Assembly (NCBI GenBank): GCA_025963645.1
Contig: JAOQAI010000013.1
Span: forward strand, 248,001-312,000
DNA: 64,000 bases
From: Flaviaestuariibacter sp.
Lineage (GTDB): Bacteria > Bacteroidota > Bacteroidia > Chitinophagales > Chitinophagaceae
Reading direction: 5' to 3'
The position numbers were made by a program, and so were the translations under genes. This document shows positions 7,576 through 15,437 of the stretch, in pieces (within the stretch, counting starts at the first letter, position 1; every line of letters begins with the position of its first letter). The notes under the pieces were generated by a model that saw only the letters and a list, made by a program, of their open reading frames with translations, made no database searches and was not told the origin of the DNA.

Positions 7576-7599
7576 ATTAAAAAGAGGCCGAAGCCTCTT
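7576..7599 (-). terminator. Terminator of the small membrane-protein operon
   Basis: Read on the minus strand, AAGAGGC, loop TTCG, GCCTCTT form a 7-bp stem (7582-7599) followed by a T-rich run. It lies just after the stop of the 61-aa gene at 7618. It also closes off the peptide locus arriving from the left. Confidence 0.7.
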
Positions 7600-7617
7600 C
7601 GCTTATCGCCGGTTAGT

Positions 7618-7803
7618 TTATTTTAGCCATCGCTGCACACACTTCAGCACTAGGGTAACCAAAAAGCTCACTGTTGCCCCCGTACACGCTAAAAGGGCTG
7701 TCTTAAGCAACTCCGATGTGTTGATTTGAACGATTAACACCAACAAGGTGCCGCTTAAGGTCCCTGCTCGGGTATTGTTGGAGGCAGGAACATTAGTTTC
7801 CAT
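7618..7803 (-). CDS. Small membrane protein (61 aa), holin-like partner, unassigned
   Basis: Starting at the ATG at 7803 (METNVPASNN...), the protein has a polar N-terminus, a hydrophobic stretch at about 17-28, and a second at about 36-54, ending in basic residues (KCVQRWLK). A longer frame extends upstream to 7866 but would overlap the neighbouring gene far more. The preferred start overlaps the end of the 79-aa gene by 11 nt, so the two are probably translated together. Size, two helices and basic tail resemble phage holins or small toxin-like membrane proteins, but no family is recognised. It ends at a good terminator. Confidence 0.6.
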   Translation of the reverse strand: METNVPASNNTRAGTLSGTLLVLIVQINTSELLKTALLACTGATVSFLVTLVLKCVQRWLK

Positions 7804-8032
7804 TGGTTGCCTCCTTTTTTGACGCTCGCTTACCGCCATTAGTGGTTTGGCAAACCGCTGCGGCAACGGTTCCCGCCACTACCAGGTAGCCCGCTAGTTG
7901 GTAAAGTTGGTGGGGTAGGGAAACCGGCAGCCCTAAAAGCGTGGCTCCGGCGGCAGCAATCGAAAGTGATAGCATCCGCACCTTCTTAAAAAAGGCCGGG
8001 GTAGGCGCCTTGATACGTTGTAGAAGTGTCAT
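7793..8032 (-). CDS. Small membrane protein (79 aa), conserved type in Bacteroidota
   Basis: It begins MTLLQRIKAPTPAFFKKVR and continues with two hydrophobic helices (about 20-38 and 45-62), ending in a basic and polar tail (GGKRASKKEATNGN). From memory, similar short proteins with an APTPxFFKK opening occur in many Bacteroidota genomes beside larger unassigned proteins like the one at 8273, but I know of no assigned function. It overlaps the next small gene by 11 nt and lies about 240 nt downstream of the 251-aa gene on the same strand, so the three probably form one accessory unit. Confidence 0.65.
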   Translation of the reverse strand: MTLLQRIKAPTPAFFKKVRMLSLSIAAAGATLLGLPVSLPHQLYQLAGYLVVAGTVAAAVCQTTNGGKRASKKEATNGN

Positions 8033-8249
8033 AAGAATAAAGTTTGTAAAGTTTGGAAATGGGGTTAAAAGAGACCGGCACCGGGATAGGTAGTTACGGC
8101 AATTGCCTGGTTGGGCAGGGCAGTCTTCGCTGCAGGAATTAAGCCGGATGGCTACTCACCCGGGTTGCCGGTCTCAGTAGGCGTTTTATAGGCAGGAAAA
8201 GAAGCGCATCGTAGCGATGCAGCAAGCACTCACATAGCAGGGTCTTTTC

Positions 8250-8270
8250 TACTTGCTACTTGCTACTTGC
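8250..8270. repeat. Heptamer tandem repeat (TACTTGC x3)
   Basis: Three exact copies of TACTTGC run head to tail, followed by a partial TACTAC that includes the stop codon of the gene at 8273. It may be slippage-prone, but it lies outside coding sequence except at that stop. Confidence 0.8.
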
Positions 8271-8272
8271 TA

Positions 8273-9028
8273 CTACACTCCACTAACCTTCACTAGCGCC
8301 AGTGCATTAAAGGCGCCGTTCTTTAGTGGATATTGCACGCCGTTAACATCCTGGTAAAATGCCGCACCAAGCACAACAAACAGTGGATGCGTACTGGCAG
8401 CCGGCAGGCTCATGGTCAGGTTCAATGAAGCACTGGGGCTAGCATTCCAGGCCAACGGGTTTGAGTCGGCGGAATCAACATCAAAACGCTGCCCTTCAAA
8501 GTCAATAGCTGCCGCCATAGCGGTTAACCGGTAATGCGTGGTGCCACTCGGTGCCGCGATCATGTTTGCCGGCACGAATGAGTCCAGCGAAACAGAAATC
8601 GCACCGGTTACGCGGTTAATGCTGGTTACGATCGGTGCATACACCGTCGTGTTCAGCGGCGAGTCTGCATTGAACTCGAATCCTTCCAGTAGTTCCGCTT
8701 CGCCGTCAATCACGTTTCGCAGGCCTCGCGCATTCGTGGCGTCGGCTTGTATCACCCTTACCATGTCCTTGGTTAGTCGACCAACCATACGGGCGTCGGA
8801 AGCGTTTTGCAGCACCGCCCGGAACGCATGTCGCAGTAGCTTGCCAGCTTTGCCGGCGCGGCCAAATTCGGCGCCGTTCTCCCGGGTCCGCTGGAACGCC
8901 GGGTCCGAAGCGATCCGCTCGGCGCTTACCGAGCTTTTTTCCTTCGCCAGGTACCCATCCCGGGTCTTTAAAAATGTAATGTCGCTGATGGTGCCATCGA
9001 GTTTGATGATCCCTTTTTGTTTTGCCAT
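8273..9028 (-). CDS. Unassigned 251-aa protein of an accessory unit
   Basis: The N-terminus reads MAKQKGIIKLDGTISDITF and is followed by DGYLAKEKSSVSAERI and a strongly patterned basic/aromatic segment (DPAFQRTRENGAEFG, then RAGKAGKLLRHAFRAVL). The C-terminal half is beta-rich with Ser/Thr/Asn-rich loops (about 120-251). No signal peptide or membrane helix is present. I recall this kind of N-terminus from hypothetical proteins scattered through Bacteroidota, often near small two-helix proteins, but not a function. The base composition appears GC-richer than the peptide locus to its left. A structural protein of a phage-like or surface particle is one possibility; that is only a guess. The gene starts at a clear ATG at 9028. 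Confidence 0.7.
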   Translation of the reverse strand: MAKQKGIIKLDGTISDITFLKTRDGYLAKEKSSVSAERIASDPAFQRTRENGAEFGRAGKAGKLLRHAFRAVLQNASDARMVGRLTKDMVRVIQADATNARGLRNVIDGEAELLEGFEFNADSPLNTTVYAPIVTSINRVTGAISVSLDSFVPANMIAAPSGTTHYRLTAMAAAIDFEGQRFDVDSADSNPLAWNASPSASLNLTMSLPAASTHPLFVVLGAAFYQDVNGVQYPLKNGAFNALALVKVSGV

Positions 9029-9654
9029 TTTAATAAATTTTAAGGCTTATAAATAAGTGGCAATCCACAAGTGGGTCATGACTCCTGCAAAGCGCTTTAC
9101 TTGTTTTTTGCCTTTAACACCACAAGATTAGGCGGCAGTTCTAAGCCCGCCAAGGGCTGGTTCCATCGGTGCAGGTTTTGTTCCCTATATGCAGGAGCGT
9201 GCATGTCCAATTAAAATGTTTTCCTTCTTAGTGGCCCTTTTTGCACTTCATGTCTTAGTGGTTCAACCCCAACCCCAAACCTGTCATCCTGGGCTTAAAG
9301 CTTGGCTTAGCGTTAGTCGAAGGGAAGGACCCCTTCCGGTATGCCTCCGGTATAGCTAGAGTATAGTAACGGTATAGTAACTGTATGAAAACGCCCTTTT
9401 TTAAACGGGAGGGTGTATGAGGTAGTGTATGGGGAGAGTATGGTGTAGCAAGTTAGAGGTGCTTGTTTTTTTACGCCATTGTCGGTATTCCCAGCCGAAC
9501 CCTTTGTGCGGTGGCGGTCACCAATAACGGTGAGTGGTGTAGGATACACAAAGGAAAGGATAACTGTACTGTTTTTCAGGCGTACCTTTCCCTTAGATAG
9601 CATTGTTGTTGGTGAAGCCAGCGCACGAAACTATCGCGCAACACCAACAACGGT
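9029..9654. other. Intergenic stretch without a convincing gene; repeat-like
   Basis: About 620 nt. A minus-strand frame at 9313-9603 has no homology-like features and is rejected. The stretch contains GTATAGTAAC twice (9361-9370 and 9372-9381) after a related TATAGCTAGA, several further GTATGG/GTGTA words up to about 9450, and a weak GC hairpin near 9392-9412. This looks like decayed repeat DNA between the accessory unit and the next gene. Confidence 0.5.
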
Positions 9655-9695
9655 GTAAAAATACGAGGAAGCCCACTCCTGCGAATGGGCTTCCT
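9655..9695 (-). terminator. Terminator after the secreted basic protein gene
   Basis: AGGAAGCCCA (9666-9675) and TGGGCTTCCT (9686-9695) form a perfect 10-bp stem with a 10-nt loop. On the minus strand the stem is followed by TCGTATTTTTAC. It begins 16 nt after the stop codon of the gene at 9711. Confidence 0.7.
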
Positions 9696-9710
9696 GTGAA
9701 ATCTGGCTTC

Positions 9711-10124
9711 TTAGTACGGGCTATTGCGGGAGTACCGGTCATTGCTGTTACCATTTCTCCATTGATCAAAGCGGGCATTCGTACGGCTGATCTCCTCTCT
9801 TCTTTGTGCTTCAAGGGAGCGCACCTGGCGGGACTTTTCGCTTGAGCGCAGGCGGCGATTGTTTCGTACGGCATTGATGCGGGCATCGAACTCGCGGTTG
9901 ATACGATAGAGTTGCGCATTCTTTTCGGCACCGGCCGTACGAGAGCGATCATCTCTATCATACCTGTCATTATCATAGCGGCGGTCGTCCTTGTCGTAAG
10001 ATCCATTACCGGACCTGCCTAAAATAACTGACTTTGAATCCTGCGGATAGCGGCTATCCCTCGATTGCGCAAAGGAGACGGAGACCAGGCCCATAGCAAG
10101 GAGGACGGTGAAAAGCTTTTTCAT
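9711..10124 (-). CDS. Secreted Arg/Asp-rich protein of unknown function
   Basis: A 137-aa protein with a typical signal peptide (MKKLFTVLLAMGLVSVSFAQ). The mature part begins with a low-complexity zone dominated by Asp, Arg and Tyr (YDKDDRRYDNDRYDRDDRSR). A helical, highly charged segment follows (about 70-115, with repeated RxINREFDARINAVR-like spacing) and a short Asn/Ser/Arg tail. Such proteins are frequent in Chitinophagaceae as periplasmic or surface proteins without known function. The strongly patterned codons give an open frame on the opposite strand, which is not a gene. It stands alone between hemW and the terminator at 9655-9695. Confidence 0.75.
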   Translation of the reverse strand: MKKLFTVLLAMGLVSVSFAQSRDSRYPQDSKSVILGRSGNGSYDKDDRRYDNDRYDRDDRSRTAGAEKNAQLYRINREFDARINAVRNNRRLRSSEKSRQVRSLEAQRREEISRTNARFDQWRNGNSNDRYSRNSPY

Positions 10125-10240
10125 AACTGGTGTTTTAAATTGTTAGGCTGATAGGACAACGGCAGAGCTTGATTGTTTAATGACACCCAGGTTAAATAAG
10201 GTGAATGCTTTTATCCGAAGGCTCGCATTATAATGCCGGC

Positions 10241-11365
10241 TTACCCGGTAAAAAGGTCCGCAGCTATCCCATCCGCCCGCAACATACCTTCATCGGTTAG
10301 TCTGGCCTTCGCATCCTCCAACGTCACAAGTCCTGCCATACAAAACTTCTGTAAGCCTTTTTCTATTTGCTGCCGTTCATTTAAACTCCAGTCTTTTTCG
10401 ATTCGGTCTAAATCCAGTCCCTCCCTTGTGCGGAGCGAGATCATTATATGCTCATTAAACCGGTTAGCAGGTGTAAGCACTTCTGTTTCTCGGTTGGGCA
10501 TACCTGTTGAAATGCCTGTGATGTACAGGGAATTGTTAGCCACGTTCCAGCTCCGTTCGGTGCCGTTAAAAGAGTGGGCGGAAGGGCCAAGACCTATATA
10601 GGCATTTCCCTTCCAGTAAGACGAATTATGCCGGCTGCGAAAGCCAGGCAGGGCAAAATTAGATACCTCGTAATGTTCGTAACCCGCTGCCCGCAGCCAG
10701 TCCATCAGAAGGAGAAATTGCCGCGCCTGTTTATCGCTATCCACATCCATTTTTTGCTTTGTAGCAATATGTTTGTGCAGGGGTGTTTTTTCTTCTACGG
10801 TTAAGGCATAGCAGGAGAGATGCGGAATGCCGAACGCAATGGCTGTCTCTACATTTTGCTGCCACATAGCATCTGTCAGTAGGGGAGAACCGTAAATAAG
10901 ATCAATACTGATATTGTCGAAACCGGCTGCCTGGCTTAGCTGAATACACTCTTTGGCATGAGCGGCCGTGTGTGCCCTATTCATCCAAACCAATTCTTCT
11001 TCAAAAAAGGATTGGGTGCCAATGCTTAGCCGGTTGATACCCGCTTCTTTCCAGCCCTCCAGTCTTTCGGCGGTAATGTCGTCGGGGTTGGCTTCTAAAG
11101 TGATCTCGGCACCCGGCACTATCGAAAACTGGCTGCGCAAAGCGCTTAAAATAAGTTGGCAATCGTCAAGGCTCAGGAGGCTGGGAGTGCCGCCGCCAAA
11201 ATAGATGGTTTCAACGGGTTCGGTAATTTCTTCTTTTCGCAGATGGATTTCCCCCACGATAGCTTTCACTACATCATCCTTATAGCGTAAAGAAGTGGTA
11301 AAATGAAAATTGCAATAGTGGCAGGCCTGCTTACAAAAAGGGATATGCAAATAAATTCCGGCCAA
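10241..11365 (-). CDS. hemW: Radical SAM haem chaperone HemW
   Basis: A 374-aa member of the HemN-like radical SAM family. It opens AGIYLHIPFCKQACHYC, giving the CX3CX2C cluster motif, and continues with YFGGGTPSLL and the family phrase IGTQSFFEEEL. Length and the short N-terminus fit HemW, a haem chaperone, rather than the coproporphyrinogen dehydrogenase HemN, which has an N-terminal extension and an extra Cys. The only in-frame start near the conserved N-terminus is TTG at 11365; a stop codon lies just upstream. It is divergent from the Omp85 gene at 11409, with 43 nt between the starts. Confidence 0.92.
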   Translation of the reverse strand: MAGIYLHIPFCKQACHYCNFHFTTSLRYKDDVVKAIVGEIHLRKEEITEPVETIYFGGGTPSLLSLDDCQLILSALRSQFSIVPGAEITLEANPDDITAERLEGWKEAGINRLSIGTQSFFEEELVWMNRAHTAAHAKECIQLSQAAGFDNISIDLIYGSPLLTDAMWQQNVETAIAFGIPHLSCYALTVEEKTPLHKHIATKQKMDVDSDKQARQFLLLMDWLRAAGYEHYEVSNFALPGFRSRHNSSYWKGNAYIGLGPSAHSFNGTERSWNVANNSLYITGISTGMPNRETEVLTPANRFNEHIMISLRTREGLDLDRIEKDWSLNERQQIEKGLQKFCMAGLVTLEDAKARLTDEGMLRADGIAADLFTG

Positions 11366-11408
11366 TGACGTTTATTGTTGATCGTTCAAAATACTTTTAC
11401 AGGCAGTG

Positions 11409-13187
11409 ATGGCGAAGGTAAAACAAGGGGGGCTTCTGATTATGTTAATGCTGTTGCTGTGCGCTTTTGCAAGGGCGCAATATGGTGTAACGTATCTATT
11501 CGCCGACAGTGCTACTATCGTAAAAAAGCCTTCGCTTCAAAGCAGTTTTCCGGCCCAGGGCGAGGCCACCGATTATATCCGTTCCCTGCCGGCCTTGTTG
11601 CAAACAAAAGGATTTTTATCCGCTTCGGTGGATAGTGTGCGTTATGATTCGCTGAGCGCCAGGGCAATTATTTTCCTGGGGCAGCAGTATAGCTGGGCGG
11701 TGTTGCGCACAGCAGAACGGGATAAGGATTTGCTGGAAGCGGTTCGCTGGAATGGCGCCCGTTTGTCCAACACCAGCCTGGACTTTAGCCGTTTGCAAAG
11801 CCTGCAATCCTCTATGCTTTCGCACCTGCAGGAGACAGGTTACCCATTTGCCCGTATTTTCCTGGATAGCATTGACATCAGGGGATCCGAAGTAGCTGCC
11901 TTGCTGAAGGTGGAGCGTGGTCCGCTCTACAAGATCGACAGCATCCGCGTTTATGGCGATGCAAAAGTGAGCAACACGTTACTGCAACGCTACCTCGATA
12001 TACCGGAAGGCAGTCTCTATGACAAGCGAAAGCTGCTGGCGGTGGACGGGAAGCTGGCGCAACTGATCTACCTCGAATCCGAACGCCCATCTGATCTGAC
12101 TTTGCTGGGCACCGGTTCGGTGCTGAATCTTTATTTAAAAGCGAAAAAGAACAACCAGGTAAACGCATTGATCGGGTTTTTGCCAAATCCGGATGCGGCT
12201 GCCTCTAAAAAACTACAGATAGCCGGGGAAGCCAATATCTTATTGCGCAATGCCCTGGGCGGCGGCGAAACCCTGGGGCTGAACTGGCAACAGTTGCAAC
12301 AAAGCTCGCCACGCTTAACGCTGGTGTATGAACAGCCCTATTTTTTAAGGTCGCCGGTAGGTTTGGGTGTCAACTTTGAGATGCTTAGAAAAGATACTAC
12401 TTTCCTGAACCTTTTATTCAATCTTTCCGGTAACTACCGGATTGGAAAACAGGTAGCTTCCGTTTACCTGCAGCGCCGGCAAACCATTGTCAATGGCGTG
12501 AATGCAGAGCAGGTGCGGTTTACCCGGCAACTGCCGGCTGAAGGCGATGTGGCTTCCAACAACCTGGGAGTTAGTTATGAGTATAATTCTACCGACTACC
12601 GCTTCAATCCCCGTAAGGGCAATGAATTCTTTGTTACTACTTCGGCGGGGACAAAAAAGATCAAAAAGAACAGCCAGGTGCTGGCGCTAAAAGATCCTTC
12701 TAATCCTTCTTTTAAGTACGAGAGCCTTTACGATACCGTGAAGCTGAAAACCTACCAGTTCCGTGTGCAGGCTTCCGGGGCGCACTATTTCCCCGTGGGA
12801 CGGCAATCCACGATCCGCACGGCGATCAACGCTGGCTGGTACCAAAGCGGGAATATCTTTCGCAATGAGCTGTTCCAGATCGGCGGTTATAAATTGCTGC
12901 GGGGTTTTGATGAAGAAAGCCAGTATGTATCGCAATACGCATTGGGAACGGTGGAATACCGTATTCTCTTAACGCAGAATTCCAACTTCTTTGTTTTTGG
13001 TGATGGTGGCTGGGCAAAACATCCGCTGGCCGGGAAAGATTATACCTATCTCAGCACCGGCCTCGGTATCTCTTTTGAAACGAAAGCCGGCATTTTTAAC
13101 CTGGCAGTGGCCTTGGGCAAGCGCAGCGATGTGGACTTTAACCTGCGGCAATCGAAAGTGCATCTCGGGTTTGTCAGTTATTTTTAG
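11409..13187 (+). CDS. Omp85/TamA-like outer-membrane protein
   Basis: A 592-aa protein with a signal peptide (ending about AFARAQ), two or three POTRA-like alpha/beta repeats (about 50-250; PLYKIDSIRVYGDAKVS is a typical POTRA opening) and a C-terminal 16-strand barrel of the bacterial surface antigen family. The conserved loop-6 motif appears as LLRGFDEES (RGF), and the protein ends with an aromatic residue (VSYF). Omp85 proteins insert or move proteins across the outer membrane; BamA is larger with five POTRAs, so this is closer to TamA or a patatin-like secretion barrel. ATG at 11409 is preferred to the GTG three bases earlier. It is followed 54 nt later by the DUF4271 gene, which has its own promoter box. 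Confidence 0.88.
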   Translation: MAKVKQGGLLIMLMLLLCAFARAQYGVTYLFADSATIVKKPSLQSSFPAQGEATDYIRSLPALLQTKGFLSASVDSVRYDSLSARAIIFLGQQYSWAVLRTAERDKDLLEAVRWNGARLSNTSLDFSRLQSLQSSMLSHLQETGYPFARIFLDSIDIRGSEVAALLKVERGPLYKIDSIRVYGDAKVSNTLLQRYLDIPEGSLYDKRKLLAVDGKLAQLIYLESERPSDLTLLGTGSVLNLYLKAKKNNQVNALIGFLPNPDAAASKKLQIAGEANILLRNALGGGETLGLNWQQLQQSSPRLTLVYEQPYFLRSPVGLGVNFEMLRKDTTFLNLLFNLSGNYRIGKQVASVYLQRRQTIVNGVNAEQVRFTRQLPAEGDVASNNLGVSYEYNSTDYRFNPRKGNEFFVTTSAGTKKIKKNSQVLALKDPSNPSFKYESLYDTVKLKTYQFRVQASGAHYFPVGRQSTIRTAINAGWYQSGNIFRNELFQIGGYKLLRGFDEESQYVSQYALGTVEYRILLTQNSNFFVFGDGGWAKHPLAGKDYTYLSTGLGISFETKAGIFNLAVALGKRSDVDFNLRQSKVHLGFVSYF

Positions 13188-13217
13188 GGAGAAAGGCAGG
13201 AATGCAGCCACAACCGA

Positions 13218-13225
13218 TATTTTTG
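13218..13225 (+). promoter_or_regulatory. Bacteroidota -7 box (TAttTTTG) before the DUF4271 gene
   Basis: TATTTTTG matches TAnnTTTG and lies 16 nt before the ATG at 13242. No clear -33 TTTG was found at the usual distance. Short 5' leaders are normal in this phylum. Confidence 0.5.
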
Positions 13226-13241
13226 TACCTATATACCTCCT

Positions 13242-14246
13242 ATGTTGCGCTTCCTTCACCTGGTCTTCTTTCTATTTACCTGCTGTCTAAGCCTAGCAGC
13301 ACAGGAAGATTCGGTGCGGCAGCCGGACACGCCACAACGTAGAGCCGTTCAGCCTCGAACACCGCGTCCGCGGCCAAGAGTCCGGTTGACACAGGTTTCA
13401 GTAACTGATACTATTCCCGCAACCGATTCTGCAATAGCAGGATTTGACTCTTCAGTTATTGTCCTGCCAGACAGCCTGATCATCCGGCCAGTTGTCGTGA
13501 TACCTATTCGTTTTGATACGGCGATCTACAGGGGGAAACATCCTTTTTACCAGTTTAAAAACCCGGTCCGGCGACGTGAATCCATCCGGGTGCGAACCGA
13601 TGGTAAGGAGCACCTTTTTTACAGCGTAGCGGGACTGCTGCTTTTCTTTGCCTTGTTGCGCAATGCCTTTGCCCGTTATCTCCAGGACCTGTTTCGCTTA
13701 TTCTTTCGCTCCTCGCTAAAACAGCGCCAAGCCAAAGAGCAGTTAATGGAAGCCTACCTGCCATCGCTGCTGTTAAACCTGCTTTTTATTTTTAGTGGGG
13801 CACTTTACCTGAACCTGATCCTAAAACGATTTCACCTGGGGCTGAATTTTCCGTTCTGGCTGCTGTTTCTGTATTGCGCAGCCGGACTCGCCGCTGTTTA
13901 TTTGGTGAAATTTATCACGCTTAAAATATGCGGGTGGATCTTTAGGGTGGGGGATGCGACCGATACCTACACCTTTATTGTTTTTACCACGAATAAGGTG
14001 ATTGGAATTGCGCTGCTGCCTTTTTTGATCCTTTTGGCATTCTCCTCCGGCACTGTCTTGCAAGTAGGGCTCACGTTAAGCTTTTTACTCATAGGAGGCT
14101 TGTTTTTATACCGCTACTTTCTTTCTTATACCTCCGTGCAGCGGCAGGTAAAATTGAGCTTGTTTCATTTTCTGCTGTATTTGTCTGCCTTCGAGATACT
14201 TCCGTTACTGCTGATTAACAAACTGTTATTCCATTTTTTAGGCTAA
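13242..14246 (+). CDS. DUF4271 membrane protein
   Basis: A 334-aa protein with a signal peptide (ending SLAAQ), a Pro/Arg-rich periplasmic segment (about 20-60, PRTPRPRPRVRL) and, from about residue 120, six or so membrane helices. DUF4271 proteins are restricted to Bacteroidota and have no established function, but the gene characteristically sits directly before hemD, as here (34 nt). One proposal from this linkage is a part in haem or envelope physiology; the sequence gives no catalytic motif. Confidence 0.85.
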   Translation: MLRFLHLVFFLFTCCLSLAAQEDSVRQPDTPQRRAVQPRTPRPRPRVRLTQVSVTDTIPATDSAIAGFDSSVIVLPDSLIIRPVVVIPIRFDTAIYRGKHPFYQFKNPVRRRESIRVRTDGKEHLFYSVAGLLLFFALLRNAFARYLQDLFRLFFRSSLKQRQAKEQLMEAYLPSLLLNLLFIFSGALYLNLILKRFHLGLNFPFWLLFLYCAAGLAAVYLVKFITLKICGWIFRVGDATDTYTFIVFTTNKVIGIALLPFLILLAFSSGTVLQVGLTLSFLLIGGLFLYRYFLSYTSVQRQVKLSLFHFLLYLSAFEILPLLLINKLLFHFLG

Positions 14247-14252
14247 AAACGC

Positions 14253-14260
14253 TACCTTTG
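14253..14260 (+). promoter_or_regulatory. Bacteroidota -7 box (TAccTTTG) before hemD
   Basis: TACCTTTG matches the -7 consensus and lies 20 nt upstream of the hemD ATG, just after the DUF4271 stop. It suggests hemD can be transcribed independently of the gene before it. Confidence 0.5.
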
Positions 14261-14280
14261 CGACCTTTAGCAGAACCCTT

Positions 14281-15084
14281 ATGGTAAAAAAAGAGGTATC
14301 AAAGACCGGTGAGTCTGTCAAAGTAGCCAAGCGGATCCTGATCACCCAACCGAAACCGGAAAGTGATAAATCGCCGTACTTTGAACTGGGCCGGAAATAT
14401 GGTGCCGAACTTTTCTTTCAGCCCTTCATTCGGTTGGAGGCAATTCCCGCAAAAGATTTCCGCAAGCAAAAAATTGATATACAGGCGCATACGGCAGTTA
14501 TCCTGACGAGCCGCAATGCCATCGACCATTTTTTCCGCACCTGCGAGGAAATGCGGATCTCCGTGTCGCAGGATACCAAGTACTTCTGCATCACCGAAGC
14601 GGTAGCGTTGTATCTCCAGAAATTCATTTTATACCGGAAACGCAAGGTGTTTTATGGCGCCGATGGCAGCAATAAAAGCCTCTTCGATGTGATCAATAAG
14701 CACAAAGGGGCTGAAAAGCTGCTTTATGTATGCTCAGAAAATCAACAGGATAGCGAGATCACCGGCTGGCTCAAAGCCAATAATTGCGACTTCTCACTGG
14801 CATTTATGTACCGCACCGTCAGCTCCGACGTGAAAGAGCTTTTTCATAAAAAAGAGTACGACGTTATTTGTTTCTTTACCCCCAGCGGCGTAAGGGCCTT
14901 ATTCGATAACGTACCTAAATTTAAGCAGAATGGTACTGCGATAGGGGCCTTCGGCAGCAATACTTCCAAAGCGGTGGAAGAATCCGGGCTTACCCTCTCT
15001 ATCAAAGCGCCACAGCCGCAAACGCCTTCCATGGTAGCCGCACTCGACCGGTTTTTAGCGGCGGAAGTAAAAAAGGATAGCTGA
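14281..15084 (+). CDS. hemD: Uroporphyrinogen-III synthase
   Basis: A 267-aa HemD-type protein that closes and inverts ring D of hydroxymethylbilane in haem and sirohaem synthesis. HemD is weakly conserved; the call rests on the two-domain alternating alpha/beta pattern, ILITQPKPES near the start, VILTSRNAIDHFF, the hinge, YDVICFFTPSGVRALF in the second domain and the C-terminal IGAFGSNTSKAVEESG and APQPQTPSMVAAL. The placement after DUF4271 supports it. HemD is often poorly annotated in Bacteroidota because of its divergence; length and motifs are normal here. Confidence 0.88.
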   Translation: MVKKEVSKTGESVKVAKRILITQPKPESDKSPYFELGRKYGAELFFQPFIRLEAIPAKDFRKQKIDIQAHTAVILTSRNAIDHFFRTCEEMRISVSQDTKYFCITEAVALYLQKFILYRKRKVFYGADGSNKSLFDVINKHKGAEKLLYVCSENQQDSEITGWLKANNCDFSLAFMYRTVSSDVKELFHKKEYDVICFFTPSGVRALFDNVPKFKQNGTAIGAFGSNTSKAVEESGLTLSIKAPQPQTPSMVAALDRFLAAEVKKDS

Positions 15085-15437
15085 TTCAGAAAGTGGCCGC
15101 TGCTTTGCATACTACGTATGGGCAATGGTGTGTGTGTAGAAATGAGGTGCGCATTGTGCCAATTGTTTTAAAAGGGGGCTTTTGTGTGGATTCCGGCAAA
15201 ACGACTCGTGGGAAACCCCTCTTTTTTTCATCGAAAATTTACGAAGCGCTTCAGCTGGTTTTTACTTATTTGGAGCAGAAACCCCTTTAGCGCAAATAAT
15301 TTAGGCATTATGCAATAATCCCTATCACCTTCCGTTAGATGGGATATGCCAAATGGGCTTTGCAAATGAAAAAATTAAGTAGTATCCTTGTGCAGTCATT
15401 TGTTTCAAAATCTTATATTTGCCCAATACCCCCGTGT
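15085..15437. other. Intergenic region upstream of gldK
   Basis: About 350 nt between hemD and the preferred gldK start. An open stretch at 15093-15290 begins with GTG and has no recognisable features. The region ends with the promoter box at 15414-15421. No RNA gene was identified. Confidence 0.5.
15414..15421 (+). promoter_or_regulatory. Promoter of the gldKLMN operon
   Basis: TATATTTG (TAnnTTTG) lies 16 nt before the preferred ATG at 15438, with a TTG at 15388-15390 giving a 23-nt spacer. It falls inside a longer open frame that begins at 15339, which argues that translation starts at 15438 or 15444 and not upstream. Confidence 0.6.

Noticed and set aside
9313-9603. Minus-strand open frame of 96 codons in repeat-like DNA
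   Set aside because: No homology-like pattern, a repeat-rich base pattern and no promoter box.
15093-15290. Plus-strand open frame before gldK
   Set aside because: It begins with GTG, is short and unpatterned, and lies in the gldK upstream region.
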